Shown here: positions 23,141 through 37,200 of the stretch, in pieces
Layout of the letters: each line of letters starts with the position of its first letter
Numbering within the stretch: the stretch's first letter is position 1
Source: Psoroptes ovis
Taxonomy: Eukaryota > Arthropoda > Arachnida > Sarcoptiformes > Psoroptidae
Reading direction: 5' to 3'
Length of the DNA stretch: 64,000 nucleotides
NCBI GenBank assembly: GCA_002943765.1
Contig: PQWQ01000017.1
Coordinates: 887,501-951,500, forward strand
Notes under the pieces: model-generated
Database searches by the model: none
Told to the model about the DNA's origin: nothing
The model's input: only the letters and a program-made list of their open reading frames with translations
Translations under genes and position numbers: made by a program

Positions 23141-26100
23141 TCAATATTTACCACGATGCCAATTATCATGATCATTTAGATTACGTTTAGAACCGAAACC
23201 ACCACCACTAACACCATTTAAATTATTATTACGACGATCAGCACTACGTGAATATAGATCATTCGTATCGTTTATATCACGAAAACCTTCATTTATTGAT
23301 CCACCACAACCATTTGGTGAACGTTGTCTTGGTCCAATATTATTATTACCATTATGATAATGAGAATCATATGCAATATCGATACCATTACCATTACAGC
23401 TCATTCGATTTGATAAATTAGCTGGTTTATATGATCCTGAATGTAATACGGCTGAACTTTGTAGCTGTGACCATGCTGATGCATATTTATGATAGAAACC
23501 AGGATTATCACCATTGCTTGAATCGAATGTTGAAATTGTTTGTGCATCCAATGAACTATGTGAGTGTTTGAATCTGTAATCGTAACAGAAAATGATTAAG
23601 ATTTATTTTCAAAATATTCATTAAGAAATACCTTCTAACAATAATGACAATAATTGTAATGATGGCAGCTAAAAATACGAAACCACCGAATATACCGAGC
23701 GCAATGATTCCGCCCATATTTAATCTTGCTGCAGCTATTTTCGATGGTTTACCGAGAAAATTTTTGGCCGGATTTATTGGTGTATCAGGGATTTCATTAT
23801 CAATAATATGATTATTATTAGCATTGATTGTTGTTGGTTTTTGTGATGGCCGTTGATGAATAGATGTATGATGAATTTGTTGATTTGGTTTCACACGATT
23901 TGTTGTAGATGGTCCACTGTTTGTTTGCGATTTCGATGTTGTTGTTATTATTGATGATGATGGAGCCATTGTTGTTGTCGTTGATGATATATAAATCGAT
24001 GATGGTGATGTTATGGTCGTAATCGGTGACGATGTTGTATATGATTGTTGACCATGATGATGATTATGATATTGATAATGATTATGAGGATTTGATGCTA
24101 TTATGGTTGATGGTGTTGTCATTGCTGATGATGATAATGTTGGAGCTTGTGATTCAGGCATTCGTGAATTATATGGATTATTCGTATTGTAAATGTTTGG
24201 ATAGCCATTATTTGATTGTTGTTGTTGATTATTATTAACAGGTAATAGCGCTACTTGTGGCGGCTTAATTGATGAAATTGGCTGTGGTTGTTGCTGTCCT
24301 GAATAACTAACACGAATAGGATTTGAATCGAAAAATGTGGTTGGAAATCCTGTTGTTGGCGGTGGTGATGTGGTTGTCGATGTTGTTGATGGTGATTCAG
24401 TTGTTGTACTGGTCGTCGTACTAGTTGTTGATGTTGTGCTTGTTGTTGTGGTTGTTGCAGCCGGGAAATTTATGGATGAAGATTTGATTTCTTTCGAGAT
24501 AAGATAAATAAATCGGAAATAAATTTTATAATCGATAGATTCAGAGGTTAAAATAATTATATTTGAATGAATAATTACCGATACAATAACCAGGCTGGCC
24601 TTCCCAATAACCGGCACGATTACATTGTATTAATTTATCACCAATCAATTCATAACCATTATTACAATGATATTCCACCAATGAATCGAAACGTGTTGAA
24701 TTTGATACCAATGTTGCAACACCATTCGATATTAATGGTGGATCGGGACATAATACCGGCTCACAACGTGGAGGTGGACCATTCCATAAACCATCTTGAT
24801 CACAAATTAAATTACCACGACCAACTAATACATAGCCATCGTTACAATGATATGATAATGATGACATAAATGATCGTGATCGATTATTTAATACATAATT
24901 CCCGTTCAATATTGATTGTGGTTGACCACATTCGATATCTAATCATGATGATCATAGATAATAATTATAAATTAATACAAAATGGAATTTAAACATAAAA
25001 ATTCTTTAAATCACCCAAAAAACCCATAATTACACACATAATCCTCATCATTCTTAATCATAATTCACGATCATCATGCACAAACCGTACATCTCAAACC
25101 ATAATCTTGTCATTGTGAATACATGATAAATAAGATTACTAGGTATTAGAAAAATTTCCATCTTTGAAAAATATTTCGAGGTTAACTCGAATATTATGCA
25201 CCAAGCCTCGATAAAACACTGATCATTATCACTGGTCATGTGCTGTTGGGTCATTGAATAATACACAGCAAATAATCATGACCACAAATAATCAAAGTGA
25301 AAATTTGCTTTGACCAGAAAGTATATGCTTTATTCGAATTTGCATATTTCAGCCAAATGATAATTCAAAGATCATCAGAAAAGAAAATAGACAAATAAAC
25401 AAACGAGCAAAAACCATGAATATAAAGCATATATTCGGTCAAAGATAATTTTTGGTCAAAAATAAAAAGTTAAAATTAGAAAATGATATTTTCTAAGACA
25501 TCTATGCTCCACCATTCAATGTGTTGTTGATAATTATTTGATGATGATAATGATGGAGATGGCGATGATGATGATTCGAATCATCTTTGCACATCATAAT
25601 CATAACCATCTTTGTGCATCATTATCATATGGTTTTGAATATGATCAACAACAACAAGAAATGAATGATGATATAATACTGATAAATGTATTCATATTCA
25701 CTCATTCAAACTATGAATCTATGAATATGTCAAAAATAATCATTATTTTTTGAATGAATGAATGAATACATAGATGAATCAATGATTAATGAGCTCTATG
25801 TTTGTCGATGTTGTTATTGTTTTGGTTGTTCACCAAAAACAATGTATTTTTAAATTTTGAGTTTAAATTCAAAATTTAAAATAAGTGTATGAATGAATAA
25901 TGAGAGTGAAAGGTTATTTTCCTCAATTTTGATGGAGAGATACTTACATTTACATTTTGGTGCATATTCACTGAAAAAACCATTCGACATACATGTTCGT
26001 ATGTTTGGTCCAAGCAGTAATGATCCTTCATTACAATGATATTCAATTGTTTGGCCAACATCCACCGATCGTATCAATACGGTTGAATTTGGTGGCCTTT

Positions 26101-28206
26101 CAGGACGACCACAGCTCAGTGGCCGATGTTGACACATATAATTCAATTTTATTTGACAATTTGTATCTGACCAAAGCCATCCTTTGGTTCCATCAAAACG
26201 TGAACAATTTTCTTTGGTCATCGGCAGATTCCAAAACGATATCGATACATCTTTTCCGTTGATCCATTTCCAATTTTTTTGATTACGTGGATCACGTATA
26301 GCACCTAACCAATATTGTCCATTCGGATCATTACGATGACGTCGATACAATTCCCATGATAGAAAACCTTGCAGAGCTGGAGATGTTTCATCCACTAATG
26401 TACCGCCACGAATTTCACAAAATTTTTTCGCATTTTCGAAGTTCAAGGGGTGTTCATTGTAAAATATATAACATTTTCCATCATATGTTGATGTACCGCC
26501 TAACGGTTGATCACGAAATGTTGGACATTGTTCAATTGATAATGCTAAGAAAATTATGCGGAAATAATAATTATTCAAATCACGAAAAGTAAGAAGAGAC
26601 AACAATTCTTACCATGATCAGTATAAACAAACAATTCACAAATCGACAATGGTGAATTATTACCATTCGATTCTAATTGAATCGAAACAAATGCACCGGC
26701 CATCGGACGTGTACAAGGAAGATATAATGGCCGACCTTCTTCGATGAAACCGGTGAATTTTCTACACAATGGATTGGTGCCTAAATCAGGTCGATTATTA
26801 CCAACGCGTACCGTAATTGTTGCTGGTCGTCCTTGTTGACAACAAGATGAACCAAAATCAATACGGACTAATTGTACTAGAACAGGTTCCAATAGATTAA
26901 CATAGAACCATGGCTGTGATTCTGATTCGGTCATTGTACATGTGGACGGATTAAAAAATGAGCTTGGACCTTTTGATTGGACCCGAAACAAAAATTGATT
27001 CAATATGATTAATATCTGATTACAAAAATGGCTACAAATAAAAAACAAATCAACTTACTTCCATCAACAGCTTTTTGTGCATGACCTTGTCCAACAGTCG
27101 ATGATTGCATTGCTGCTTTACCAATGGCCACATTCAAAACTGTTTTCGTTTCAAAAATAAAATAGAAAAAAAAACATGGAATCAATGATTTAAATTAACC
27201 TTCAAAAAATTTTTAATTATTATCAGATAATTAACATGATCAACAACGACCAAATTAAAATAAAACATAAAAAAACAATGGAAATGCATCAAAAATTCTC
27301 ATAATTAAAGACTCGAAAGAAATTCAAAATTCAAAAAAATTAAAAATAATACAATTGATAATTAAATGATAATTAAAAATTGCTTCAAAATCTACGAACT
27401 CCAATAACAAAAAAAAAAAAAAAATTAACTTTGAAATTACAAACAAATAGATTTGAAAAACAATGAATGAATGAGCTCATAATTTCATCACCATCATAAT
27501 AATCATTGTACAAAATGATGAAATTAATAATGACTAAGATGATGATGCTTAATAGATCAACCTTAACATCATCGACATCAACATCATCATCATCATCAAT
27601 GGCATCATCAACGACAAAATCTTCAATCATCATCATCATCATTATTACTGTTATTCATTATTGTTATAATCAAAAAATTTGCCATTGAAACTCATGAAGA
27701 ACGTGTTCGTAAGTTTGAAATTAAGTTTTACAAAATACTAAATCAAATAATAATAAAACAAAAAATTAAATGGATGAATTTGAAATGGAATTACTGAGCA
27801 GTAAAATACAATTAAATAAAGATTTTTTATGTCTTAAACAACAAAGACAAAGACAAACACACTTCAAGCAATGATGATGAAGCATCCACAAAGACATTAA
27901 TATAATTTTGAAATAATCTTATAATAATAATCACATAAACAAATGAATATATCCATACGATTATGGGTCAATTTTGTTCATCATCGTTACTTCATGATTC
28001 ATCACCATCATTATTATCCATCGTGGATTATTTTTTTCATTTTTGGACTGGAAAAAAAAATCATTTTCGCCTTTGATTCTGAGATCAAATCCACGAAATG
28101 AATATGCACACGGATCATTCGATGTTACCATCTCTTGGTTCGCAAATGAGAAAAAATATCGACAAGAAATTTCGATCTAAGCGATTTCTATCAAAGCAAT
28201 AACCAA

Positions 28207-28260
<54 letters not shown>

Positions 28261-31200
28261 GATGGTCATTAATTTCTCGTCGTTGACAAATTTGCAGCAA
28301 TTTTGATTGTCTTTTGATGATGATTGATGATTTTACCATCTTTGATGATGATCAAATCTTTGGCTGTGTGCGCGCGTGTGTGTGTGAAAATTTCCCACAA
28401 TTTCCACATTAAGATCTTTCAAAATATGAAAATAAATAGACACAACAAAAACACGTGCATTAGTTTATTCAAATTTCTTCATATTTTTAGAAATTAATTT
28501 TCCATCGACACCATCAAATTCAAATTAGCACGTGTTGCTAAATGTTGTTGACGTGCATCGGATTGATCAAGGATTTTTTTCGCTTTGCTTTGTTTCTAAT
28601 TCAAAATTCAAAGTGAATTGCCAATCGAAAATCAATTATCATTTGAAAATACTGAAAATCAATTTACAAACGTCTACTGCTATTAAATCGACTGTAAATT
28701 AATATAATCAGTGACAATCGATTGAATCAATGACATTGTATCGGAAATGAATTCAATTAAAATAGAAATAAAAAAAAAGGAGAAACTCGTATAAACAAAT
28801 AAATTCATTCAAAGATATATTAATTTGAATATTCTTGAATACATTTGAATATTTATTCAAATAAGTATGTCATCAAAATGTCTTCAAATGATAATTCTTT
28901 TGTTTTTATTGAAAAAAAAAGAATAAATGACATTCTTCAACAACGATAGTCTTCAAAATAGTGGTGTGTGGTGTGGTCGAAGCGAATATCATCATCAACA
29001 AAAACAACGAAAATGAAAATGAAGAAGAAGAAAATAATAATTGAAAATATCATCATCAACACAATGAATAAACTTGATAATTATATACCATTTATTTTTG
29101 GATCAATGTCATAATAATAATAATAATAATAACAATTATTATTTTTATTATAATTATAATTATCATTAAACAAAAACAATGATGATGATGATCACCATCA
29201 ACATTATTATTATTATTATTATCATCAAGACTTGATGATAATGATGTGAATAGCAATTAAATATATTATTTTGTTATTTTGAATATTTCTTAATTTAAAA
29301 ATTGCAAAAAAAAAATTACAAATTTCAAATTTTTCAAAATAATTTAAAAGTTTTGGAATCACTTGCGTTTGTTTTGAATCATTGAATCAGTCTTGATTAG
29401 TTTATTGATCTACGATCTATGATCAATGAATGGATAGATTGAAAAAATGCTGGCAATTTTTCCTATGATTGCACGTAGTTCACACGTAGCTTTTGATTGT
29501 TTTTCTACGGAAAAAATTAAGAAAATGAACACATAAAATTGCACCAATTAACCAAGAAGCATAATGAATCGATACAAATGTTACATTTGTAAAATTTAAA
29601 TTGCATTGAATTACATGCACAGCAGAACACTTACACATACATCATTTATCTACAATTTTGTCGAGGAAATTGTATTGAAACAAAAAACAAAAAGCACTGA
29701 AATCCATCCGAAATTGATTGATTTGATCGTTATTATCATTGATTTAGTTTTAGCTGTTGCTGCTGTTAATGATACAAATACAACAGCTATAATTTGAAAA
29801 ATATCCCGCCAATTCAATACACAACATGCAGTAGCAATTAATATCTAACAGGAGGAACAGCAACAAAATTTTTTCACAAATTTCCTTGACGATGTTTTAG
29901 AAAAATTTTTCAGTGGAAATTATCTGTTGTTTTAATTATCATTACTTAATGATTATGTAACATGTAAAACATGGAAAAATGTATTGAAATTTCGTATTTG
30001 AAATTATTGGAAAATGCCTTCGAAACAAACAAAAAAATCAAATCGGAAACATTTCAAATGACTTTTCTCATAGAAATTCTCATGGATTTCTCATTTAAAT
30101 TATTATTATCATTAAAATTGATGAAATCAAATCAATTCAATTGAATCGAATCAAATGTTTGTTTTTCTCATGTAAATAATGATGAAGACAATTTTTGAAG
30201 ATATTTTCAACTGTCAAACACGATTGGAATTCATGAAATTAATTTTAAAAAATATTCAAAAGGTTTTCAAAGGGTGTATTCTTATGTTTTTCTATTTGTC
30301 AGTTGTCATCTTCAGCAATCTTTCCCCATAAGTGTCAAGCATGATTTCTGACATTTTTTATTTCATTTATTTGTCATCTTAGTGACATTCATTGTTTGAC
30401 TGACTATTAAATTGGCAGGGTTGAAAAACCCTTTGAGAAAAAAATAAATAAATAAATATCTTCCATTGTTCGACCGGAATATCATGGAAATGAACGACCA
30501 ACAAGTAGTAATAACAATGATAATTCAGCCCAAACAAGGAAAAAACCATCAACCGTTTCGATTTTCTTTTATTTTGATTGTACAAATTTTATCGAGTTGG
30601 CCGAAAAGTTTTTGCTGTTTTTTCCTTTGATTCCGATTGATTTCAAGTTGAAAACTTTTTGGACAACTCGATTTTTCAAACAATTTTAATTTGGTTTACA
30701 ATGCGAAACAATTTAACCGCAACAAATTATTCGAAACAATAAGACAATTTCAAATCAATTGTCATTTTTTAAAATTTGTAAATTTTGCATGGACAATCGA
30801 TTTTTTTTATTTTCTTAGAAGAAATTTTCCAAATCAATTGAAGACAATTGAAGGTGTAGTTTTATGATTTCATCTGATTTGTTTGTGTTTTTTTTCGTAA
30901 AATTTCTTGAATATTTCCAAAAATAAGATGCAAATCATTAGATGATGCGGCAAAGAGACCGAAAAAACAATGGTTAAATGATAATCTGAACGCTCATTTC
31001 ATGCCAGTAACTTTTTTTGAATTTTTCCTGTTCAAAAACATTTTCAATCTCGATTTCGAGATGAATTTTTCATTTCACAAATCGTTCCACGGATTTTAGA
31101 AGGAACAAATGAAAAATTGTGAACAAAAATTCGAGACAAATTCAATGATCTACGGCCATTTGGATTATAATTTGATTTGTTAATCAAAAAATCAAAAAAA

Positions 31201-34200
31201 AAATTCAACAAAATGAAATACAAAAATTAAGAAAATCCAACAAAATGACTTCCTTAAATGTCCATCTTTCGATCAACAATGAAAAACACTGATGATTATC
31301 ATCGATAGACGATAATGGTAATTTATCAAATAATAATATTGGACAAGTTAAATGAAACATTTTTTACATTGATTAATTACAATCAAAAAGTCAAAAATTT
31401 CATTTGATTGATTGATTTTTCAATAAACAAAAATCAAAAATCAAACATCAAAGTTGAGGTAAAATATCGTCCACAAAAGCGATTTACAAGATTTTTTATG
31501 TTTTAATCAAAAAACAATCCAACACATCACTCATCAAGGTCATCCATCAACGAAATATCGATGATAACATACGAAAAACAAAACAAATAAAACAAATATA
31601 ATTAAACATTGTCCAATACAATTGATCAGTTGATTCATTGAACATTAAAACAAAATAAAACTCAAAAAATTTCATTTATTCATCATTAGATCACAACACA
31701 CACATTAATACATCATTCAATACAAGTATCATTCATTAGTGTGAAAATTACATCGAAATAAAAAAAATGATTTCACACATTTTATTTAATGAGATGTGTG
31801 ATATCACTGTGTTCATAATATCATCTTTGATTATTGAGAATATCTGCGAGCGAACGAATTGTCTTTGCAGCATTAACATTAGCAAATTGTGTTGCAGATT
31901 GCTCGTTCGTATGTACTCGTTGATCTATGCAGATCGTTTCTTGCAGATGATTCTCAAATGATCATCGCATGACACAAAGTCGAAAAGGTAACGAGTTTTT
32001 TTTCTACAAATTTGATCTTTTGAATCGAAGAAAATTTGTGAATAATTTTCGTTGTTGTTGTTGTTCAGATATTTGCCATATATTCGATATTATTACACAT
32101 ATTTTCTGTCGATATCGTGCGTGAGTCACGCAATTTTTGATTATTTTCGATGATTTTCTTTGCAGTTGATTATCTTTGATCATTTCGTCTATGATTTTCA
32201 TACGAATAAAAAAATATTTTAATTTAATTCATCAACATTTATTGGATCAAATGTTCAAGAAAACACATGATCAATTTCAAAGAAATGAATGAACGAATCT
32301 TGTTCGATCTGAAAAAAAAAATTCAAGAAGAAATCTAAACCCGAAAAATCAATGGCAGTGTCCACGTGTTCAATGAATGAATGCATGGATTTTAAAGTGA
32401 TCATCGAAGGTGATCCGAACGGATTTTAGAGTTGAATGGATTTTAGGAATTGAAAATCAAATCAATGGCCATTGAAACTTCGATGATCGATTAATATCGC
32501 TTGATGATTGCTTTAAATTCTTTTCGATTTTCTTTGAAAGAAATCGGTGAATGTTATTGAATTGAATTAATTGGAGCAAAGAAAATGAGCAATTCAAAAT
32601 TATGAAAATTAATGAACTTTCATCGCTTAGATCACTTGATCAATGATTGATTCAATCAATCAAAATTCAATTGATCAAAACAATTGAATTCATTCAATTC
32701 GAATCAATCGGTGAAAAATAATTGTTTTGATAATTTTCAATCAAAAACCATTTAGAAATAAATTCATTTAGGCACCACAAATATGGTCGAATGGTCCATA
32801 TTTGTTCATATGTGTATTGATATGAATTGTTGTCGTCGATAATCATTATAATGATAATGAAATGATCATAATAAAAGTTTCTCCATTCTAATTCATTAGA
32901 AATCAATAATCGATTGATATATTCATGGTTGTCCAAAAAGTTTTTGATGATTTTCAAATAGGCGATATCAATGATTCGATTGGCGAGAACTTAATGAACC
33001 ATCCTCAATATATTTAAGTATACTTGCAATCGATTGATATTCAATTTGAAAATGTCAATGTTGGATTGCGTGATTTATTGCCATTAATTTTTTTCAGCCA
33101 AAATTTTGATTTAATTTTCTCGTTAATTCACTTTTTCAATCAATCAATCATTAAATGATTGAATGAATTGAATGAATGGTCGAGATTGATTGAGTTTTTT
33201 TCAATTTCTAAATGCATTTGCATTTACTTTGCATTCGTTGAATCAAGTCTTAATTGTTCAATGAATTCGGCCAAATGTTGAATGAATGTGAAGCCTTTGA
33301 TTCAACCTTTTGTTGAGGGCATTATAATTGAATTTCATTGACTTAAATAACCTTTGAGAATATTGAAATTTAAATTTAGAATTTTAAATTTCATTTTTCT
33401 TTCATTATCAAAATGAAAATCGAAAATTAAAAATTCATTTCACTAGAAAACAATCGAAAAAGCACTTGTCACAATCTGCATAGCAGAAAATTAATGCAAT
33501 TTGTAGCACTTTGCAACCATTTAAAGTAATTTAAAGCAATTTAGGACAATTTGAAACAATTTACTTTTATTTTCGGAGCATAAACAATTGAATTCAATTC
33601 AAATTCAAATTTAGATCCAAATTCAGAGCTCGAAGCATTCGATTGTCCATCATTAAACAAATAATAGACAATGGCCAAACATCTATTGTTGTTGTAATGT
33701 TGAATTGGTATCAAATTTAGCGCCATTTGTAGAACAAAAAAAAAAATTTGATACAAATTTAGTATTTAACACGTGTTTTCAACGAACAACAACAATGATG
33801 AATCATTGAATTCTATATTTTACCATAGAAATTATCATCATTAAAATTAAACTTGATGCAAAAATGGCAATTTTTGATTTTTGCACTTCTTCGAGCCATA
33901 AATATACAGGCATTGACATCTTCAACAATATTTGAATAAGTTGAAACAAAGAAACACAAACAAGCTATGATGATCATCATCAAGACATCAAAACAATGGC
34001 CAACAATGGACTGATTAGCGAATGAATGAATGAATTTGTTTCAAGTTTCAAGAAGATCAATTTTTCTAGAGAATTTCTTGTACAAATCAAATGAGAACCA
34101 TGGATTTGACAAGTTTTTCCATTCATTCGTTCAATTCGACAGGCGCCTAATAATGCACCACATTCGCGCTCATCATTTACCTTAATAATCTTAACCTTGT

Positions 34201-37200
34201 TGAATCGTTGAATCCAATGTGAATCCATATTTGATAATTTGAATATTATTCAAAATAAATGAATTAATAATGATGAATGAATGATGTCAAATAAAAGCAA
34301 AAATATTAAATTAATAAAAATGAATTTTGAGTTTTTTGAGGCCAAAAAAAATGTTTTTGTCGCCTACCAGAGTTTGCAACAATTATTATTATATTGTGTA
34401 TGATGATCATCGTTCAGAGGTTATACATTTTTTATTTGGGGGAAAACAGTTTCAAGCGAAAACAAAATAAACAATTGAATCATTGAATTTTGAAAGTCTT
34501 GAGTGTCATATTTACTTATGAATATATGCTTGAATATATTTGGATCTTATTGATGATTATTTAAACTTGATTTTGAATTTTGATTTTTTTTTAAATTATA
34601 ATCTCTTTAAAACAAAAATCCTAAAAAGACAATGGAAAATTTCGAGATCTTTTGTTTTTGGTTAATGATCAGTATATTGAAAATTTCAATTTCAAATTCA
34701 ATCGATCTAAATGTTTCAATGAATGATGATTTAATCGATCGATTCGATTGATTTTTGGATTTCAAAAACCTATTTTCACGCATTTTAATTGAGGTTTAAT
34801 TATTCCAAAAAAAAAAGATAATCAATTGTTTTTGTCAATTGTTCCGAACTAAATCAAGCCATCAATCGATTGAAAATCGATCGATTATCAATTGAAACTA
34901 TTCAAGATCAGTGATAAATGAAAATAATTGAAAAATAATCCATCATGACTTCAAATACATTCAAAGTTATGAAATGATTAATTCTTTCAAGTTTATAACT
35001 TTTTTAATGATAAAAGTGATGATAATAATGATGATTATGGCAAATAATGATAATGATGATAATATCATAATAGTTTCAATGATAATAATATTTATTATCA
35101 AACATCATTTTATAAATGATGACAATTGAATTTCAGTCAACAACAATTCATCAACAATAGTTTGATAGTTAAAGAGAGCCACGATTCAATTTGAACTTTT
35201 TTTTCGAATGCAGCAATTTTGATGAAGCGGATTTAACCTAAGGAAAATTGACATGATTCTTACATTAATTTCACTTATATTAACCCTTTATTGACATTTA
35301 TTTTCTGTTATTTAACTAAGAAAGAACATTATTCAATTATCATGTTATTATCATTAATTTGTGTGTGTGTGTGTCTATGTTATCTGCTCGATGATTGTAA
35401 CTTTAAAATTTTGTAATTGAAAATTTATTTTTTGTTGTAGAATTTATTTTCATTTGTTGTTAATAGGATGTTCCTTTATCATCATCTTTTCATTATTTTC
35501 CATAGAAAAATTTAAATAATAAAATCAATAAATAATGAAGACATTCTTTTCGCAAAATTTGACATGAAAATATTTGACCTTTTTGATGAATTCAATTTGA
35601 TGAATTTGTGTATGATTCGGATGTGATATATCCGACAACAATGTGTTTTCATGATTTAAATGAAAAAAAAAAAATTTAAGATCTCAAAAAGTTAAGTGTT
35701 GAGAGATTTTCACAAATATATGCACAAATTCATATTTTTTGGTATCGAAATGATTCGACAAATTGTTTTTTATCGATTTGAATGAATTGTCGGCTAACTG
35801 TCGAGGAAATTTTCGACGATTCGTCGACCAGTGGACCAATCTTCGGTGATATGTGTTAACAACAAGGATGGATATTTACCCTAAAAAATTCATAAAAAAA
35901 ATATTTAGGACACGAATATCTTTGTTGATAACTATTTTTTTCGTTCAATCATCATTACACAGCGAAAATAGCAACAACAACATCGACAATACTTGCATAG
36001 ATCATGTACCACCATTAACATTATCATTAACAACTACAACTTAGACAACAACAATATTATTATTATCCTTACGAATATGTTTTTGTACCTTCTTCGTTTG
36101 GTCATCGGATTCGTATACTCGATGACCTCAATTTCGATGCCATGAAACAACGATCAATGATCAACAAAGGCAACTGTTAATGGCAATGAACATGATGATA
36201 TTCACGGTCAATTATTAACGGATTAATTCGATAGATTAATGAATTTTTGTTTGATCAACTTTGGTAAAATCAATCAAAACATGTATCAAATCAATTAATT
36301 AATCAAATATCGATTAATCAATCATTTCATTAATTGTTTCAGCTATGTTAATTGTTAATTATAAATGGAATCACTGTATTTGATAATTTATTACAATATT
36401 TATGCATCCCTGTATGAAAACCTCCAAAAAAGTTCTCGATGAAATTTTTCAATGACCAAAGAATTAGCCAAAGAATTTCAATGTAAAAATATTTAGAAAA
36501 AAATACTCATTTACTCATTGCTATCATCTGCCAATCTGATAATCGATTGATTGATCGCTATCCGCTATCCCCGTTATGTGTTTTGATCATCAAAATAAAA
36601 ATAAATCAGATCGCTCGAAGCTGTTCACGTTGCCTACCATACCCCGCTACATTCATCATCATCATCAATCAATAATTATGAATTGAATTAATGAATTTTA
36701 ATCATTAAAAATATGAACGAATGAATGGAAATAAGACTAAAAACCAGTTATCAAATTATGGCCATAGAATATCAATAATAAGTATAATTTTGTTATTAAA
36801 ATCATCATCAAAAGATTATGGACATGGATGAAGATCGAGAAAAAAATGTATGAACTCTACAAGAGACCGTTCATCATCATCATAATCATTATTAGAAGCG
36901 AAGGTTTGATGGCCATTAGCCACCAACCGAGAAACGATGATGTCGAAGAATTTTTCCATCATTTTTTTTTTCATTTTCTTTGATCGGAAAGATTCCAGTT
37001 CATCATCGTTTGTTGATTGAATTATTTCATTTCTTACATATTTTTCTCTGATTCGATCAAAGGTAATAAATAAGAGGTTAGCCGGTTATATTTTTCCCGA
37101 TTTTAAGCTCGGAAAATGTATTTCGATTGAATTTGATTTTTCAAGGGGATACAAAAGAAGAAATTCATTTATTTTGATTGCCAATCATTTCTGTATTTTT

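Noticed and set aside
27385..27688. Asp/Val/Met-rich and Ser/Thr-rich frames on opposite strands
   Set aside because: Simple-sequence (CAT/ATC) translation inside the large intron.
33980..34228. 82-codon ATG frame with several cysteines (ECGALLGACRIER)
   Set aside because: Cysteine spacing matches no family I know; no splice partner or signal peptide. Could be tested by RNA-seq.
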